DNA of 64,000 nucleotides, from positions 124,001 through 188,000 of the forward strand of contig JALHMB010000002.1 in NCBI GenBank assembly GCA_022844275.1, in the 5' to 3' direction. Made by a program: the position numbers and the translations under genes. Position 1 is the first letter of the stretch. The number at the start of each line of letters is the position of its first letter. The DNA is from Hyphomicrobiaceae bacterium (lineage in GTDB: Bacteria > Pseudomonadota > Alphaproteobacteria > Rhizobiales > Hyphomicrobiaceae). Of this stretch, positions 8,253 through 18,694 are shown in pieces. The notes below the pieces were generated by a model. The model was not told the origin of the DNA. It searched no databases and saw only the letters and a program-made list of their open reading frames with translations.

Positions 8253-10157
8253 ATGGGGCGGAATGGCGTGAGCGGGGCCCTGGGGGACCGCATTTTCGGT
8301 TGTTTCATTGCGGTGCTTGGGCTTGCCGCGGGTCTCGTTGCGCTGCCCGGAGCAGGCTTCAGCGATCCGACAGCGCCGCGCCAGCACGCGATCTCGCTCC
8401 TCGGCGCGCCGAAGTACGGTGCCGATTTCAAGCATTTTGATTGGATCGATCCCGCGGCACCGAAGGGTGGACGCGTACGCCTTCGTGCTCCCAGCGGCAC
8501 ATATGATTCGCTCAACCCATTCGCGCAGAAAGGCCTGCCCGCCGTCTGGTCCAATGTGGTCCACGATACGCTGATGGTGGCGAGCCTCGACGAGCCCGCG
8601 ACGGAGTACGGGCTCGTCGCCGAATGGATTTCGCACGCACCCGATTTCAGCTCCACGAGCTTCGGCATTCGGCCGGAGGCGCGCTTCCACGACGGGCGCC
8701 CGATCACGCCGGAGGACGTCGTCTTCTCGCTGACGGTGCTCAAGAAATCGAGCCCGCGCTATCAGATCTATTTCAAGAATGTCGCCCGCGCCGTGGTCAC
8801 GGGCGAGCGCACCGTGACCTTCGAGTTCGACGTGAAGGGCAACCGCGAACTGCCCATGGTCGTCGGCAGCCTCCCGGTGCTGGCGAAGCATTATTGGGAA
8901 GGCAAGGACGCGAATGGCGAGACGCGCGACATCGCCCGCGGCACGAGCGAGATCCCGCTCGGCTCGGGACCGTATCGTATCAAGAGCGCGGACATGGGCC
9001 GCTCCGTCACATATGAGCGCGTGGACGACTGGTGGGCACGCGATCTGCCGGTGGCGCGCGGCCAGTGGAATTTCGGCGAGGTGCGCTTCGAATACTTCCG
9101 CGATGCCGTTCCCGCATTCGAGGCCTTCAAGGCGGGAGAGCTCGATTTCTGGGCGGAAAGCAGCGCCAAGTCCTGGGCGATGGGCTACGACTTCGATGCC
9201 CTACGTCGCGGCCTCGTAAAGCGCGACGAATGGTCGAACGATCTGGTGACGCCCATGCAGGGCTTCGCCTTCAATCTCCGTCGGCCGCAGTTCCAGGATT
9301 GGCGTGTGCGCCGCGCCTTCAATCTGGCATTCGACTTCGAGTGGGCGAGCAAGAACATTCTTTTCGATCAGTACACGCGTGTCGGCAGCTACTTCGAGAA
9401 CTCGGAGCTGAAGGCAACGGGTCTGCCGGAGGGCCGTGAGCTCGAGCTCCTGGAAAGCGTACGCGATCTGGTGCCGACCGAAGTCTTCACCTCGATCTAT
9501 ACGAATCCGGTCAACAGCGGACCAGATGAAGCGCGCCGGCATTTGGCGGAGGCGGCACGGCTTCTCACGGCGGCGGGCTGGAAGCAGCATGAAGGTGCGC
9601 TGCGCAATCATCATGGCGAACCGTTCACGGCCGAGTTCCTGATCGTCTCGCCGGAATTCGAGCGCATTATCCAGCCCTACAGCGCTGCCCTCGGCCGGCT
9701 CGGGATCAAGACATCGATCCGTATCGTCGACAGCGCCCAGTATCGCCGGCGTCTCAACACCTTCGATTTCGATATCGTCGTTGCGGGCTTTCGCCAGACG
9801 GTGACGCCCGGCAACGAGCAGCGCGACTACTGGGGTTCGGCAGCGGCCGACAGCGAAGGCAGCCGCAATGTGATCGGCATCAAGAATCCTGCAATCGATC
9901 GCATTATCGAGAAGTTGATTTTCGCCAAGGACCGTGCCGAACTGGTCGCCGCCTCGCGCGCACTCGATCGCATTCTGCTGTGGAACCATTATCTCGTTCC
10001 GCAGTGGTATGTTCCAAAGGATCGCGTTGCCATGTGGGACATGTTCAGCGGACCCGAGCGCAAGCCGACACATGCCCAGGCAACGTCGCGCTTTCTGCAG
10101 GTATGGTGGCACGATAAGGCTGCCGCGGCCCGGCTCGCCGACGCGCGCCGGCGATAG
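8253..10157 (+). CDS. Extracellular solute-binding protein, family 5 (YejA-like, first copy)
   Basis: A 634-residue periplasmic peptide-binding protein of an ABC importer. An N-terminal hydrophobic signal (about residues 12-35) is followed by a YejA-type opening, YGADFKHFDWIDPAAPKGG. The body has the family-5 RPEARFHDGRPITPEDVVFS segment. It is the first of two tandem yejA-like genes ahead of yejBEF and shares most landmarks with the second, so it arose by duplication. Slightly different peptide specificity is an inference. In E. coli the Yej system imports oligopeptides and microcin C. Confidence 0.93.
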   Translation: MGRNGVSGALGDRIFGCFIAVLGLAAGLVALPGAGFSDPTAPRQHAISLLGAPKYGADFKHFDWIDPAAPKGGRVRLRAPSGTYDSLNPFAQKGLPAVWSNVVHDTLMVASLDEPATEYGLVAEWISHAPDFSSTSFGIRPEARFHDGRPITPEDVVFSLTVLKKSSPRYQIYFKNVARAVVTGERTVTFEFDVKGNRELPMVVGSLPVLAKHYWEGKDANGETRDIARGTSEIPLGSGPYRIKSADMGRSVTYERVDDWWARDLPVARGQWNFGEVRFEYFRDAVPAFEAFKAGELDFWAESSAKSWAMGYDFDALRRGLVKRDEWSNDLVTPMQGFAFNLRRPQFQDWRVRRAFNLAFDFEWASKNILFDQYTRVGSYFENSELKATGLPEGRELELLESVRDLVPTEVFTSIYTNPVNSGPDEARRHLAEAARLLTAAGWKQHEGALRNHHGEPFTAEFLIVSPEFERIIQPYSAALGRLGIKTSIRIVDSAQYRRRLNTFDFDIVVAGFRQTVTPGNEQRDYWGSAAADSEGSRNVIGIKNPAIDRIIEKLIFAKDRAELVAASRALDRILLWNHYLVPQWYVPKDRVAMWDMFSGPERKPTHAQATSRFLQVWWHDKAAAARLADARRR

Positions 10158-10293
10158 TGTGATGATCGAGAGAGCGCCAGCTCTAGCAGCACCATTTCGA
10201 GCGAATTTCGGGCTAGGTACGGTAGTGGCGGAAGGCACGGATAATGGGTCTTCGACCCGATATCGCTGGAAGAGCGGATCATGAGAGGATGAA

Positions 10294-12141
10294 ATGATGA
10301 CGCGCTGGCTTTCCCGGAAGTGCTTCGCGGTCGGCATCGCCGCACTTGCCCTCACCGGCGGGTCGATGTCGTTGGCCGCCCAGGAACTTGAGTTTCGTCA
10401 TGGTTTGTCGACGTTCGGCGATCTCAAGTATCCCGCTGACTTCAAGCACTTCGACTACGTCAATCCGAGTGCGCCGAAGGGCGGCCGCTTCTCGACCAAT
10501 GGCGGGCCGCTCAGCACGTTCGATAGCTTCAATCCGTTCATTCTGAAGGGCGACGCGGCTACCGGTCTTACGCTTCTTTTCGACTCGCTCATGACGGGCT
10601 CGGGTGATGAGCTCGACGCCCTGTATGGGCTCGTTGCCAAGGAAGCGGCTGTCGCCAAGGACGGCAAATCCGTCACATTCCGCATGAGGCCCGAAGCCAA
10701 ATTCTCAAATGGCACACCTCTTACGGCGGAGGATGTGGTCTTTAGCTTCGATACCCTCAAATCAAAGGGACACCCGAACTTCCGCATCATGATGCGCGAT
10801 GTGACGAAGGCCGAAGCACTCGACGCGCATACCGTACGCTTCACTTTCACAGGTGATCTCACCCGCGATCTGCCTATGACCGTCGCTGGCCTGCCCATAC
10901 TCTCGAAGGCGTATTACGCGACACGCGAGTTCGATCAGACGACGCTCGAGCCGCCCCTTGGATCGGGGGCCTATGTCATCGGTGACTTCCGCCCCGGAGC
11001 CCAGGTTACATACAAGCGCCGCGAGGACTATTGGGCCAAAGACCTGCCGGTCAATGTCGGTACGAACAACTTCGATGAAATTCGCTTCGAGTACTATCGC
11101 GATCGCACAGCCGAGCTCGAAGGTCTGAAGTCGGGGACTTTCGATTTCCGCGAGGAGTTCACGGCCCGAGACTGGGCGACGGCCTATGATGTGCCGCCCG
11201 TCAAGGAAGGCCGCATAAAGCTGCTCACGTTGCCTGACGAGACGCCTTCGGGTGCACAGGGGTTCTTCTTCAACACGCGCCGGGCGAAGTTCGCCGATCC
11301 CCGCGTGCGCAAGGCGCTCGACTACGCATTCGACTTCGAGTTCACCAATAAGAATATCTTCTATAGTCTCTACAAGCGGACCAACAGTTACTTCGAGAAT
11401 TCGGAGATGAAGGCCGTGGGCAAGCCCTCGCCTGAGGAGCTTGCGCTTCTCGAACCGTTTCGGGACAAGCTGCCGAAGGCCGTCTTCGAAGAGGCCTACA
11501 CATCGCCGGTTTCGGACGGCTCTGGTACTGACCGCAATTTGCTGCGCGAGGCCGCGCGCCTACTCGATGAAGCGGGCTGCAAGCTCACTAAGGATCGCGT
11601 CCGCGTATGCGCCTCAGGTGATGTGCTCGACATCGAGTTCCTGACATTCGAACCGACATTCGATCGCGTGATCGCGCCCTATATCAAGAATCTCCAGGCC
11701 ATCGGTGTCGGCGCGAACATCCGCCGTGTCGACAGCGCGCAATACCAACGGCGCGTGAAAGCCTTCGACTTCGACGTTGTGACCTCCCGGTTTGTCATGA
11801 GTCACACGCCAGGTGTCGAAATGCGCAACTACTGGGGAAGCGAGAATGCCAATGTCGAAGGAAGTCGGAATCTCGCCGGCATCAAGGACCCAGTCATCGA
11901 TGCCTTGATCGACAAGGTGATCGCGGCCAAGAGCCGGCAGGAGCTGACGACCGCGACGCGGGCGATCGACCGCGTGCTGCGTACCGGCAATTACTGGGTG
12001 CCGCAGTGGTACAAGGCGGCGCACAACATCGCGCACTGGGACAAATTCTCGTACCCACCGACCAAACCCAAGTATAGCCGCGGTGCGCCGGATACCTGGT
12101 GGTACGATGCCGGAAAAGCTGCCAAGCTGAGGGCGAACTGA
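10294..12141 (+). CDS. yejA: Extracellular solute-binding protein, family 5 (YejA-like, second copy)
   Basis: 615 residues with a clear Sec signal peptide ending near SLAAQ (about residue 30). The mature start LSTFGDLKYPADFKHFDYV is followed by PSAPKGG, the same opening as the upstream paralogue. RMRPEAKFSNGTPLTAEDVV marks the family-5 fold. It lies 136 bases after the first copy and 55 bases before yejB, so it is the more likely core binding protein of the Yej importer. Two Cys (in EAGCKLTKDRVRVCASGD) could form a disulfide that is absent in the first copy. Confidence 0.94.
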   Translation: MMTRWLSRKCFAVGIAALALTGGSMSLAAQELEFRHGLSTFGDLKYPADFKHFDYVNPSAPKGGRFSTNGGPLSTFDSFNPFILKGDAATGLTLLFDSLMTGSGDELDALYGLVAKEAAVAKDGKSVTFRMRPEAKFSNGTPLTAEDVVFSFDTLKSKGHPNFRIMMRDVTKAEALDAHTVRFTFTGDLTRDLPMTVAGLPILSKAYYATREFDQTTLEPPLGSGAYVIGDFRPGAQVTYKRREDYWAKDLPVNVGTNNFDEIRFEYYRDRTAELEGLKSGTFDFREEFTARDWATAYDVPPVKEGRIKLLTLPDETPSGAQGFFFNTRRAKFADPRVRKALDYAFDFEFTNKNIFYSLYKRTNSYFENSEMKAVGKPSPEELALLEPFRDKLPKAVFEEAYTSPVSDGSGTDRNLLREAARLLDEAGCKLTKDRVRVCASGDVLDIEFLTFEPTFDRVIAPYIKNLQAIGVGANIRRVDSAQYQRRVKAFDFDVVTSRFVMSHTPGVEMRNYWGSENANVEGSRNLAGIKDPVIDALIDKVIAAKSRQELTTATRAIDRVLRTGNYWVPQWYKAAHNIAHWDKFSYPPTKPKYSRGAPDTWWYDAGKAAKLRAN

Positions 12142-12196
12142 CGGCGAGCCCGTTCGTTTCATAGCGGGCCTGAACTGACGGAAGCATGCGAACCCG

Positions 12197-13309
12197 ATGG
12201 GCGCCTATCTCCTGAAGCGCATTCTGCTGATGATCCCGACTTTGTTCGGGATCATGCTGATCAGCTTTACGATCATCCAGTTCGCGCCGGGCGGACCGGT
12301 CGAGCGCGTGATCGCGCAGCTCACGGGCACGGACTCCTCTGCAACCGCGCGCATCGGCGGTGGTGGTGGCGACGGCATGGGGGCTGGGGCGCAGCAGGGT
12401 GGAGGCGGTGGCGATGCGACGTCGTCGCGTTATCGCGGCGCGCAGGGTCTCGATCCTGAGTTCATCAAGCAACTCGAGAGGCAATTCGGTTTCGACAAGC
12501 CCGCACACGAGCGCTTCTTCATCATGATGAAGAGCTATCTCACGTTCGACTTCGGCAAGAGCTACTTCCGCGACATCAGCGTTCTCCAGCTGATCAAGGA
12601 GAAGCTCCCCGTCTCGATCTCGCTCGGCGTGTGGATGCTGCTGCTGACCTACCTCATCTCCATCCCGCTCGGCATCCGCAAGGCCGTGCACGACGGTGAG
12701 CGCTTCGACACCTGGACATCGGGTCTGCTGGTCATCGGCTATGCCATTCCGGGCTTTCTGATCGCGGTGCTGCTGCTGATCCTCTTTGCCGGCGGGTCGT
12801 TCGTGCAGTGGTTTCCCTCGCGCGGCCTCACGTCTGATCATTGGGCGCAGCTTTCGATCTGGGGCAAGATCATCGACTACTTCTGGCATCTGACGCTGCC
12901 GCTCATCGCGCTCGCGCTCGGCGCTTTCACCACCATGGCTTTCCTGACCAAGAACTCGTTCCTCGACGAGATCCGCAAGCAGTACGTCATGACGGCGCGT
13001 GCGAAGGGCCTCGCCGAGCGCCAGGTGCTCTATGGCCACGTCTTCCGCAATGCCATGCTGCTGATCATCGCCGGCTTCCCGGGCGCATTCATCGGCGCCT
13101 TCTTCAGCGGGGCGCTGCTCATCGAAACCATCTTCTCGCTCGACGGGCTCGGTCTGCTGAGTTTCGAGTCCATCATCAACCGCGACTATCCGGTGGTCTT
13201 CGCCACGCTCTTCATCTTCTCGCTGCTCGGCCTCGTCGTGAATCTCGTATCGGACTTCGTCTATACGCTCGTCGATCCGCGCATCGACTTCGAGTCGCGG
13301 GAGGTCTGA
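12197..13309 (+). CDS. yejB: Microcin C / oligopeptide ABC transporter permease YejB
   Basis: A 370-residue inner-membrane permease. It starts MGAYLLKRILLMIPTLFGIM, the standard first segment of DppB/OppB-type permeases, and has about six membrane segments with the EAA loop near TARAKGLAERQVLYGHVFRN. A Gly-rich, low-complexity insertion (about residues 54-75, GGGGG runs) lies in the first periplasmic loop. The C-terminal DFVYTLVDPRIDFESREV is typical. yejE starts 4 bases after its stop, so translation is probably coupled. Confidence 0.96.
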   Translation: MGAYLLKRILLMIPTLFGIMLISFTIIQFAPGGPVERVIAQLTGTDSSATARIGGGGGDGMGAGAQQGGGGGDATSSRYRGAQGLDPEFIKQLERQFGFDKPAHERFFIMMKSYLTFDFGKSYFRDISVLQLIKEKLPVSISLGVWMLLLTYLISIPLGIRKAVHDGERFDTWTSGLLVIGYAIPGFLIAVLLLILFAGGSFVQWFPSRGLTSDHWAQLSIWGKIIDYFWHLTLPLIALALGAFTTMAFLTKNSFLDEIRKQYVMTARAKGLAERQVLYGHVFRNAMLLIIAGFPGAFIGAFFSGALLIETIFSLDGLGLLSFESIINRDYPVVFATLFIFSLLGLVVNLVSDFVYTLVDPRIDFESREV

Positions 13310-13313
13310 TATC

Positions 13314-14585
13314 GTGGACGCGCGGCGCGACGATACACTCGAGCTCAAGCCGGAAGTGCCGGCCGTAGCGCCGGATGTCGGAACGCCTGTCATCCTGCCG
13401 CCAGTCGAGCCGCAGGATCTGCCGCCGGACGCCGCGCCCCTCGAAGTACGACGGCGCCGTTTCGGATTTCTGCATCTCTCGCCGATCAACGAGCGGCGCT
13501 GGCGCAATTTCAAGGCCAACCGCCGCGGCTACTGGAGCCTTTTGGTTTTCCTCGCTCTCTTCGTACTCAGCCTGTTTGCCGAGGTGATTGCCAACGATCG
13601 CCCGATCCTCGTGCGCTACAAGGGCGAGACGCTCTTCCCGATCGTCGTCGACTATCCGGAGGAGAAGTTCGGCGGGTTCCTCGCCGTGACCGACTACAAG
13701 GATCCGGTCATCCTCAACGAGATCCAAGCTCACGGTTGGATCCTGTGGCCGCCGATCCGCTACTCCTACAATTCGATCAACAAGGACTACCCGCGCATCA
13801 AGGGTTCCGAGGGGCGTTGCCTCGGTTATCCGGCACCGCCGCCGTGGGCGACGAGTGCCGAGCTTTGCGAAGCCGATCCGGTCCAGCTCTCGCGCTTCCA
13901 GGCGATCGGCAATCGCAATTGGCTCGGCACCGATGACCAGGGACGGGACGTTGTCGCGCGCGTGATCTACGGTTTTAGAATATCCGTGCTCTTTGGCTTG
14001 ATCCTCACGATCCTCTCGGCCGCGATCGGCGTCACCGCCGGCGCGATGCAAGGCTACTTCGGCGGCCGCGTCGATCTCGTCTTCCAGCGCATTCTGGAGA
14101 TCTGGTCATCGATCCCCTCGCTCTATGTGCTGATCATCATCTCGGCCGTGCTCGTTCCGGGTTTCTGGACGCTGCTGTTCATCCTGCTGCTCTTCCACTG
14201 GGTCTATCTCGTCGGCGTCGTGCGCGCGGAGTTCCTGCGCGGGCGGAATTTCGAGTACATCACGGCGGCGCGCGCGCTCGGTCTCTCGAACATCAAGATC
14301 ATGTTCAAGCACTTGCTGCCGAACGCTATGGTGGCGACTCTGACCTTCCTGCCCTTCAAGCTCTCGGGCTCCATCACAGCGCTGACCGCGCTCGATTTCC
14401 TCGGGCTCGGGCTGCCGCCAGGCTCGCCGTCGCTGGGCGAGCTTCTCGCCCAGGGTAAGAACAACCTGCAGGCGCCATGGCTCGGCCTCGCCGGCTTCTT
14501 CTCGATTGCGATCACGCTGTCGCTGCTGATCTTCATCGGCGAAGCTGTTCGCGATGCGCTCGATCCGAGGAAGACCTTCCGATGA
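13314..14585 (+). CDS. yejE: Microcin C / oligopeptide ABC transporter permease YejE
   Basis: A 423-residue permease with a GTG start at 13314. The first about 60 residues are a Pro-rich cytoplasmic extension, then LSPINERRWRNFKANRRGYW leads into the first membrane segment. The large periplasmic loop contains LGTDDQGRDVVARVIYGFR, the DppC-type hallmark, and the EAA motif lies around TAARALGLSNIKIMFKHLLP. It pairs with YejB to form the membrane channel. Its stop overlaps the yejF start (ATGA), which fits a tightly coupled operon. Confidence 0.96.
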   Translation: MDARRDDTLELKPEVPAVAPDVGTPVILPPVEPQDLPPDAAPLEVRRRRFGFLHLSPINERRWRNFKANRRGYWSLLVFLALFVLSLFAEVIANDRPILVRYKGETLFPIVVDYPEEKFGGFLAVTDYKDPVILNEIQAHGWILWPPIRYSYNSINKDYPRIKGSEGRCLGYPAPPPWATSAELCEADPVQLSRFQAIGNRNWLGTDDQGRDVVARVIYGFRISVLFGLILTILSAAIGVTAGAMQGYFGGRVDLVFQRILEIWSSIPSLYVLIIISAVLVPGFWTLLFILLLFHWVYLVGVVRAEFLRGRNFEYITAARALGLSNIKIMFKHLLPNAMVATLTFLPFKLSGSITALTALDFLGLGLPPGSPSLGELLAQGKNNLQAPWLGLAGFFSIAITLSLLIFIGEAVRDALDPRKTFR

Positions 14586-16243
14586 GTGCGCTCACTCAAG
14601 AAGCGTCGCGCGCCCCGTCTCAGAACCTCGTCAACGTGCGCAATCTTTCGGTCGAGTTTCGATCGGGCGAGACGCGGCATCTCGCGGTGCGCGGGATCGA
14701 TTTCACGATCGGCAAGGGCGAGACCGTGGCGCTCGTCGGCGAGTCCGGCTCCGGCAAAAGCGTCTCGGCCCTATCCATCATGCGCCTGCTGGCCTATCCG
14801 GCGGCGCACCATCCGACGGGCGAGATCTACTTCGAGGGCAAGGACCTGCTGAAGGTTCCCGATGCCGTTATGCGCGACATTCGCGGCGGCCGCATTTCGA
14901 TCATCTTCCAGGAGCCGATGACCTCGCTCAATCCGCTGCACACCATCGAGCAGCAGGTCGGCGAGATCCTGCGCCTGCACATGGGACTGAGCGAGGCGGA
15001 GGCGCGGGCACGCACGCTCGACCTCCTGCGCAAAGTCGGCATCCGCGATGCCGAGAAGCGCCTCGGGGCCTATCCGCATCAGCTCTCGGGCGGGCAGCGC
15101 CAGCGCGTCATGATCGCCATGGCGCTCGCTAACGAGCCCGATTTGCTTATTGCCGACGAGCCGACGACCGCGCTCGACGTGACCATTCAGGCCCAGATCC
15201 TGGCGCTGCTGAAAGATCTCCAGCAAGAGCTCGGCATGGCGATGCTGCTCATCACGCACGACCTCGGCATCGTGCGGAAGATGGCGGACCGCGTCTATGT
15301 GATGAATGCGGGCTCGATCGTCGAGCACGGCACGGTTCGCCAGATCTTCGAGGCGCCGCAGCACGCCTACACGCGCCACCTGCTCGCGGCCGAGCCCAAG
15401 GGCGCACCGCCGGCCGGTAATCCGCAAGGGCCCGTGGTCGTCGAGACGCAGGACCTCAAGGTCTGGTTTCCGATCAAGCGCGGGCTCCTGCGGCGCACCG
15501 TCGACCATGTACGGGCCGTGGATGGCGTGTCGCTGAAGCTCAGGGCCGGCGAGACGATCGGCGTCGTCGGCGAATCCGGTTCCGGCAAGACCTCGCTTGG
15601 TCTCGCGATCCTCCGGCTGATCAGCTCGAAGGGGCCCATCATCTATATGGGCAAGCGCATCGACGGCCTCGGCGCGAAGCAGATGCGGCCACTGCGCCAC
15701 GAGATGCAGATTGTCTTCCAGGACCCCTACGGCTCGCTCTCGCCGCGTCTCTCCGTCAGTCAGATCGTCGAGGAGGGCCTGCTGATCCAGGATCCGGGGC
15801 TCAACTTTGAGCAGCGCCGTGCTCGCGTAAGCCAGGCGCTGGTCGAGGTCGGCATCGACCCTTCGGCACAGGACCGCTACCCGCACGAGTTCTCCGGCGG
15901 CCAGCGTCAGCGCATCGCCATCGCGCGCGCCATGGTGCTCGAGCCCCACTTCGTCCTGCTCGACGAGCCCACGAGCGCGCTCGACATGAGCGTCCAGGCC
16001 CAAATCGTCGATCTGCTGCGCGATCTGCAGCGCCGGCACGACCTTTCGTACTTGTTCATCAGCCACGATCTGCGGGTCGTCCGAGCGCTGAGCAACTACG
16101 TCATTGTGCTGCGCAACGGCGTGGTGGTGGAGGAGGGGCCGACGGCCCAGATCTTCGACCGCCCGCGTGAGGCCTACACCCAGGCGCTACTTGCGGCAGC
16201 CCTCAATCTCGAAGTCAGAAACGAAAGCGTGCTCGCGACCTGA
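14582..16243 (+). CDS. yejF: Oligopeptide ABC transporter ATP-binding protein YejF (duplicated ATPase)
   Basis: A 553-residue protein with two complete ABC domains. Domain 1 has Walker [11 protein letters not shown], signature [12 protein letters not shown] and Walker [13 protein letters not shown]. Domain 2 has [22 protein letters not shown] and [11 protein letters not shown]. This fusion is typical of YejF and drives the YejB-YejE channel. The ATG at 14582 overlaps the yejE stop, and its product begins [15 protein letters not shown], as expected. It is the last gene of the operon. A weak ATCGC-AGAG-GCGAT hairpin followed by TTGTTT lies just after the stop (16247-16264) and may be its terminator. 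Confidence 0.97.
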   Translation: MSALTQEASRAPSQNLVNVRNLSVEFRSGETRHLAVRGIDFTIGKGETVALVGESGSGKSVSALSIMRLLAYPAAHHPTGEIYFEGKDLLKVPDAVMRDIRGGRISIIFQEPMTSLNPLHTIEQQVGEILRLHMGLSEAEARARTLDLLRKVGIRDAEKRLGAYPHQLSGGQRQRVMIAMALANEPDLLIADEPTTALDVTIQAQILALLKDLQQELGMAMLLITHDLGIVRKMADRVYVMNAGSIVEHGTVRQIFEAPQHAYTRHLLAAEPKGAPPAGNPQGPVVVETQDLKVWFPIKRGLLRRTVDHVRAVDGVSLKLRAGETIGVVGESGSGKTSLGLAILRLISSKGPIIYMGKRIDGLGAKQMRPLRHEMQIVFQDPYGSLSPRLSVSQIVEEGLLIQDPGLNFEQRRARVSQALVEVGIDPSAQDRYPHEFSGGQRQRIAIARAMVLEPHFVLLDEPTSALDMSVQAQIVDLLRDLQRRHDLSYLFISHDLRVVRALSNYVIVLRNGVVVEEGPTAQIFDRPREAYTQALLAAALNLEVRNESVLAT

Positions 16244-16348
16244 GCGATCGCAGAGGCGATTGTTTGCACGCTACAGGGCTTCTGTGCTGGGGCTGACGAT
16301 GCGTTATCGGCGTATCGGCCGGCGGAGGGGCAACATGCTGATCTGTAG

Positions 16349-16466
16349 CAAAAAAGAAAAGCCGGGCACGAGGCCCGGCTGGAAGTTTGGTGCCTTATCG
16401 CCGAAGCGATAGGCTTGAAGGCGTCAAAGGGAGGGAACTGCCTTCAGTAGCTGTCCGTCACAGCTG
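16349..16466 (-). ncRNA. Candidate trans-acting sRNA of the AbcR/ar15 type, downstream of lsrB
   Basis: Read on the minus strand, the segment forms four consecutive stem-loops: AGCTGT/ACAGCT (16449-16465), TGAAGGC/GCCTTCA (16416-16446), CCTATCGC/GCGATAAGG (16393-16413) and AGCCGGGC/GCCCGGCT (16360-16380). A T-rich tail of 11 follows (16349-16359). The second loop exposes CCCTCCC, complementary to Shine-Dalgarno sequences. A promoter-like TTGAAC-N17-CATATA precedes it. In Sinorhizobium and Agrobacterium the anti-SD AbcR sRNAs lie beside lsrB/vtlR, the same position as here. Synteny and structure are the evidence; sequence homology to AbcR was not tested. Confidence 0.7.
16360..16380 (-). terminator. 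Rho-independent terminator (minus strand)
   Basis: A perfect 8-bp GC stem (AGCCGGGC/GCCCGGCT) with a 5-base loop is followed, on the minus strand, by TTTTCTTTTTT. The T tract fixes the direction: it ends minus-strand transcripts from the sRNA candidate and possibly lsrB, and cannot serve yejF on the plus strand. Confidence 0.85.
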
Positions 16467-16472
16467 TTTCTG

Positions 16473-16501
16473 TATATGTGGGCTATGGCCGTTCAGTTCA
16501 A
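16473..16501 (-). promoter_or_regulatory. Putative sigma70-type promoter of the lsrB-adjacent sRNA
   Basis: On the minus strand TTGAAC (16501-16496) and CATATA (16478-16473) are separated by 17 bases; an overlapping TATACA gives a 19-base alternative. The predicted start is near 16466, immediately before the first sRNA stem. The -35 element is good and the -10 element moderate, which would suit an activator-dependent promoter. Confidence 0.5.
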
Positions 16502-16523
16502 TCCAGTAGTGGAGGAGGCGGCC

Positions 16524-16538
16524 ATGTGAAAAACGCAT
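16524..16538. promoter_or_regulatory. Putative LysR-type (LsrB) box upstream of the sRNA
   Basis: ATGTGAAAAACGCAT has the LysR T-N11-A arrangement and matches 12 of 15 bases of the palindrome in front of trxB (ATGCGTTAAACGCAT, 18502-18516). Its centre is about 65 bases upstream of the predicted sRNA start, the usual place for the LysR recognition site of an activated promoter. Confidence 0.55.
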
Positions 16539-16569
16539 GTCTCGGTACGTGAGCCGACAATCTGCCGAA

Positions 16570-17472
16570 TCAGTATTTCCACTGCCGCCCTTTGGCGACC
16601 ATGAAATCGCGGAAAACCTGCACCTTCTTCGCCGTCTTCAGTTCCTCGGGGTAGACGAAGTAGACCGGCAGCTTCGGAAGCTCAAGATCGGCCAGCACGG
16701 GCACCAGGTCGGATTCCTCCTGAGTGAGGTAATCGGGGATCATGCCGATCCCGATGCCGGAGCGGATTGCGTACTTGAGAGCCAGTATGGCACTCGCCCG
16801 CATGACCGGGACCCGAGGCGCCCGGCCCTCGCGTCCGAGCGATTCGAGCATGTTGATATGCGAGAGGTGCGGCGCCGGATTGCCGACGAAGGAGACGATC
16901 CGGTGGCGGTCGAGGTCGGCAACAGTCGCCGGCGTCCCGAACTTGCGAATATATTGGCTCGAAGCGTAGCAGTGCGTCTGCATGGTGAAGAGCGGCCGGC
17001 GGATGAGGTCCCCCTGCGCGGGCTCACGCGCCCAGATGGCGACGTCGGCCACGCGCATGGAGAGGTCGACCGGCTCGTCGTTCAGGATGAGCTCGACGCG
17101 GATATCGGGGTAAAGCTCGAGGAACTCGCGCAGGCGCTGGGTGATCCAGACTGAGCCTAGGCCGACCGTCGCTGTGACGCGGAGGTCGCCGGCCGGTTTG
17201 GTCGTCGAGTCCGAGAGCAGTGATTCGGCGGTCTGCAGCTTGTTCATCACCTCGCTGGCGGTGCGGAACAGCATCTCGCCTTGCTCGGTGAGTACGAGGC
17301 CGCGCGCGTGGCGGTGAAACAGCGAGACGCCAAGCTCCTTCTCGAGGGCCGAGACCTGACGGCTGACCGCCGACTGGCTCATCCTGAGGCTCTCGCCCGC
17401 GTGAGTGAAGCTTCCTGCCTCGGCAGCCGAGTGGAAGATACGCAACTTGTCCCAGTCCATATGCCCCGGCAC
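16570..17472 (-). CDS. lsrB: LysR-family transcriptional regulator, LsrB/VtlR-like
   Basis: A 300-residue LysR regulator. The N-terminal helix-turn-helix MDWDKLRIFHSAAEAGSFTH continues to SQSAVSRQVSALEKELG, and HRHARGLVLTEQGE is also close to rhizobial LsrB as I recall it. The effector domain spans about residues 95-295, with the C-terminal FRDFMVAKGRQWKY also LsrB-like. The GTG at 17472 follows GAGGA; an ATG at 17460 is an alternative. It lies 23 bases after trxB on the same strand, the conserved trxB-lsrB order. LsrB/VtlR controls oxidative-stress and envelope functions and activates AbcR-type sRNAs in relatives. Confidence 0.88.
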   Translation of the reverse strand: MPGHMDWDKLRIFHSAAEAGSFTHAGESLRMSQSAVSRQVSALEKELGVSLFHRHARGLVLTEQGEMLFRTASEVMNKLQTAESLLSDSTTKPAGDLRVTATVGLGSVWITQRLREFLELYPDIRVELILNDEPVDLSMRVADVAIWAREPAQGDLIRRPLFTMQTHCYASSQYIRKFGTPATVADLDRHRIVSFVGNPAPHLSHINMLESLGREGRAPRVPVMRASAILALKYAIRSGIGIGMIPDYLTQEESDLVPVLADLELPKLPVYFVYPEELKTAKKVQVFRDFMVAKGRQWKY

Positions 17473-17495
17473 GCGACCGTTTCCTCTTCCGATTG

Positions 17496-18516
<1,021 letters not shown>

Positions 18517-18694
18517 ATGGACCCAATTGGCAAGCCCTACAAGTGCTGGCGGCCTGCTTGCGAACCGGATTCCAGCCATCGTGGTCAAAACCGGCCTGCC
18601 GGAGAGCCCTTAGTCCGTACTTATGTCCGCTCAGGGGTAGCCGGCCGCGGCAGATGGCGGCGCGGCGGCGGATGGCGGCCGGGCTTGCTTGTTT

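Noticed and set aside
11894-16066. Long minus-strand frames opposite yejB and yejF
   Set aside because: Opposite genes have clear motifs and codon bias; the antisense translations are Arg/Asp-rich without families.
16349-16380. Terminator of yejF on the plus strand
   Set aside because: The T-rich tail lies on the other strand (A-rich upstream on the plus strand), so it works for minus-strand transcripts.
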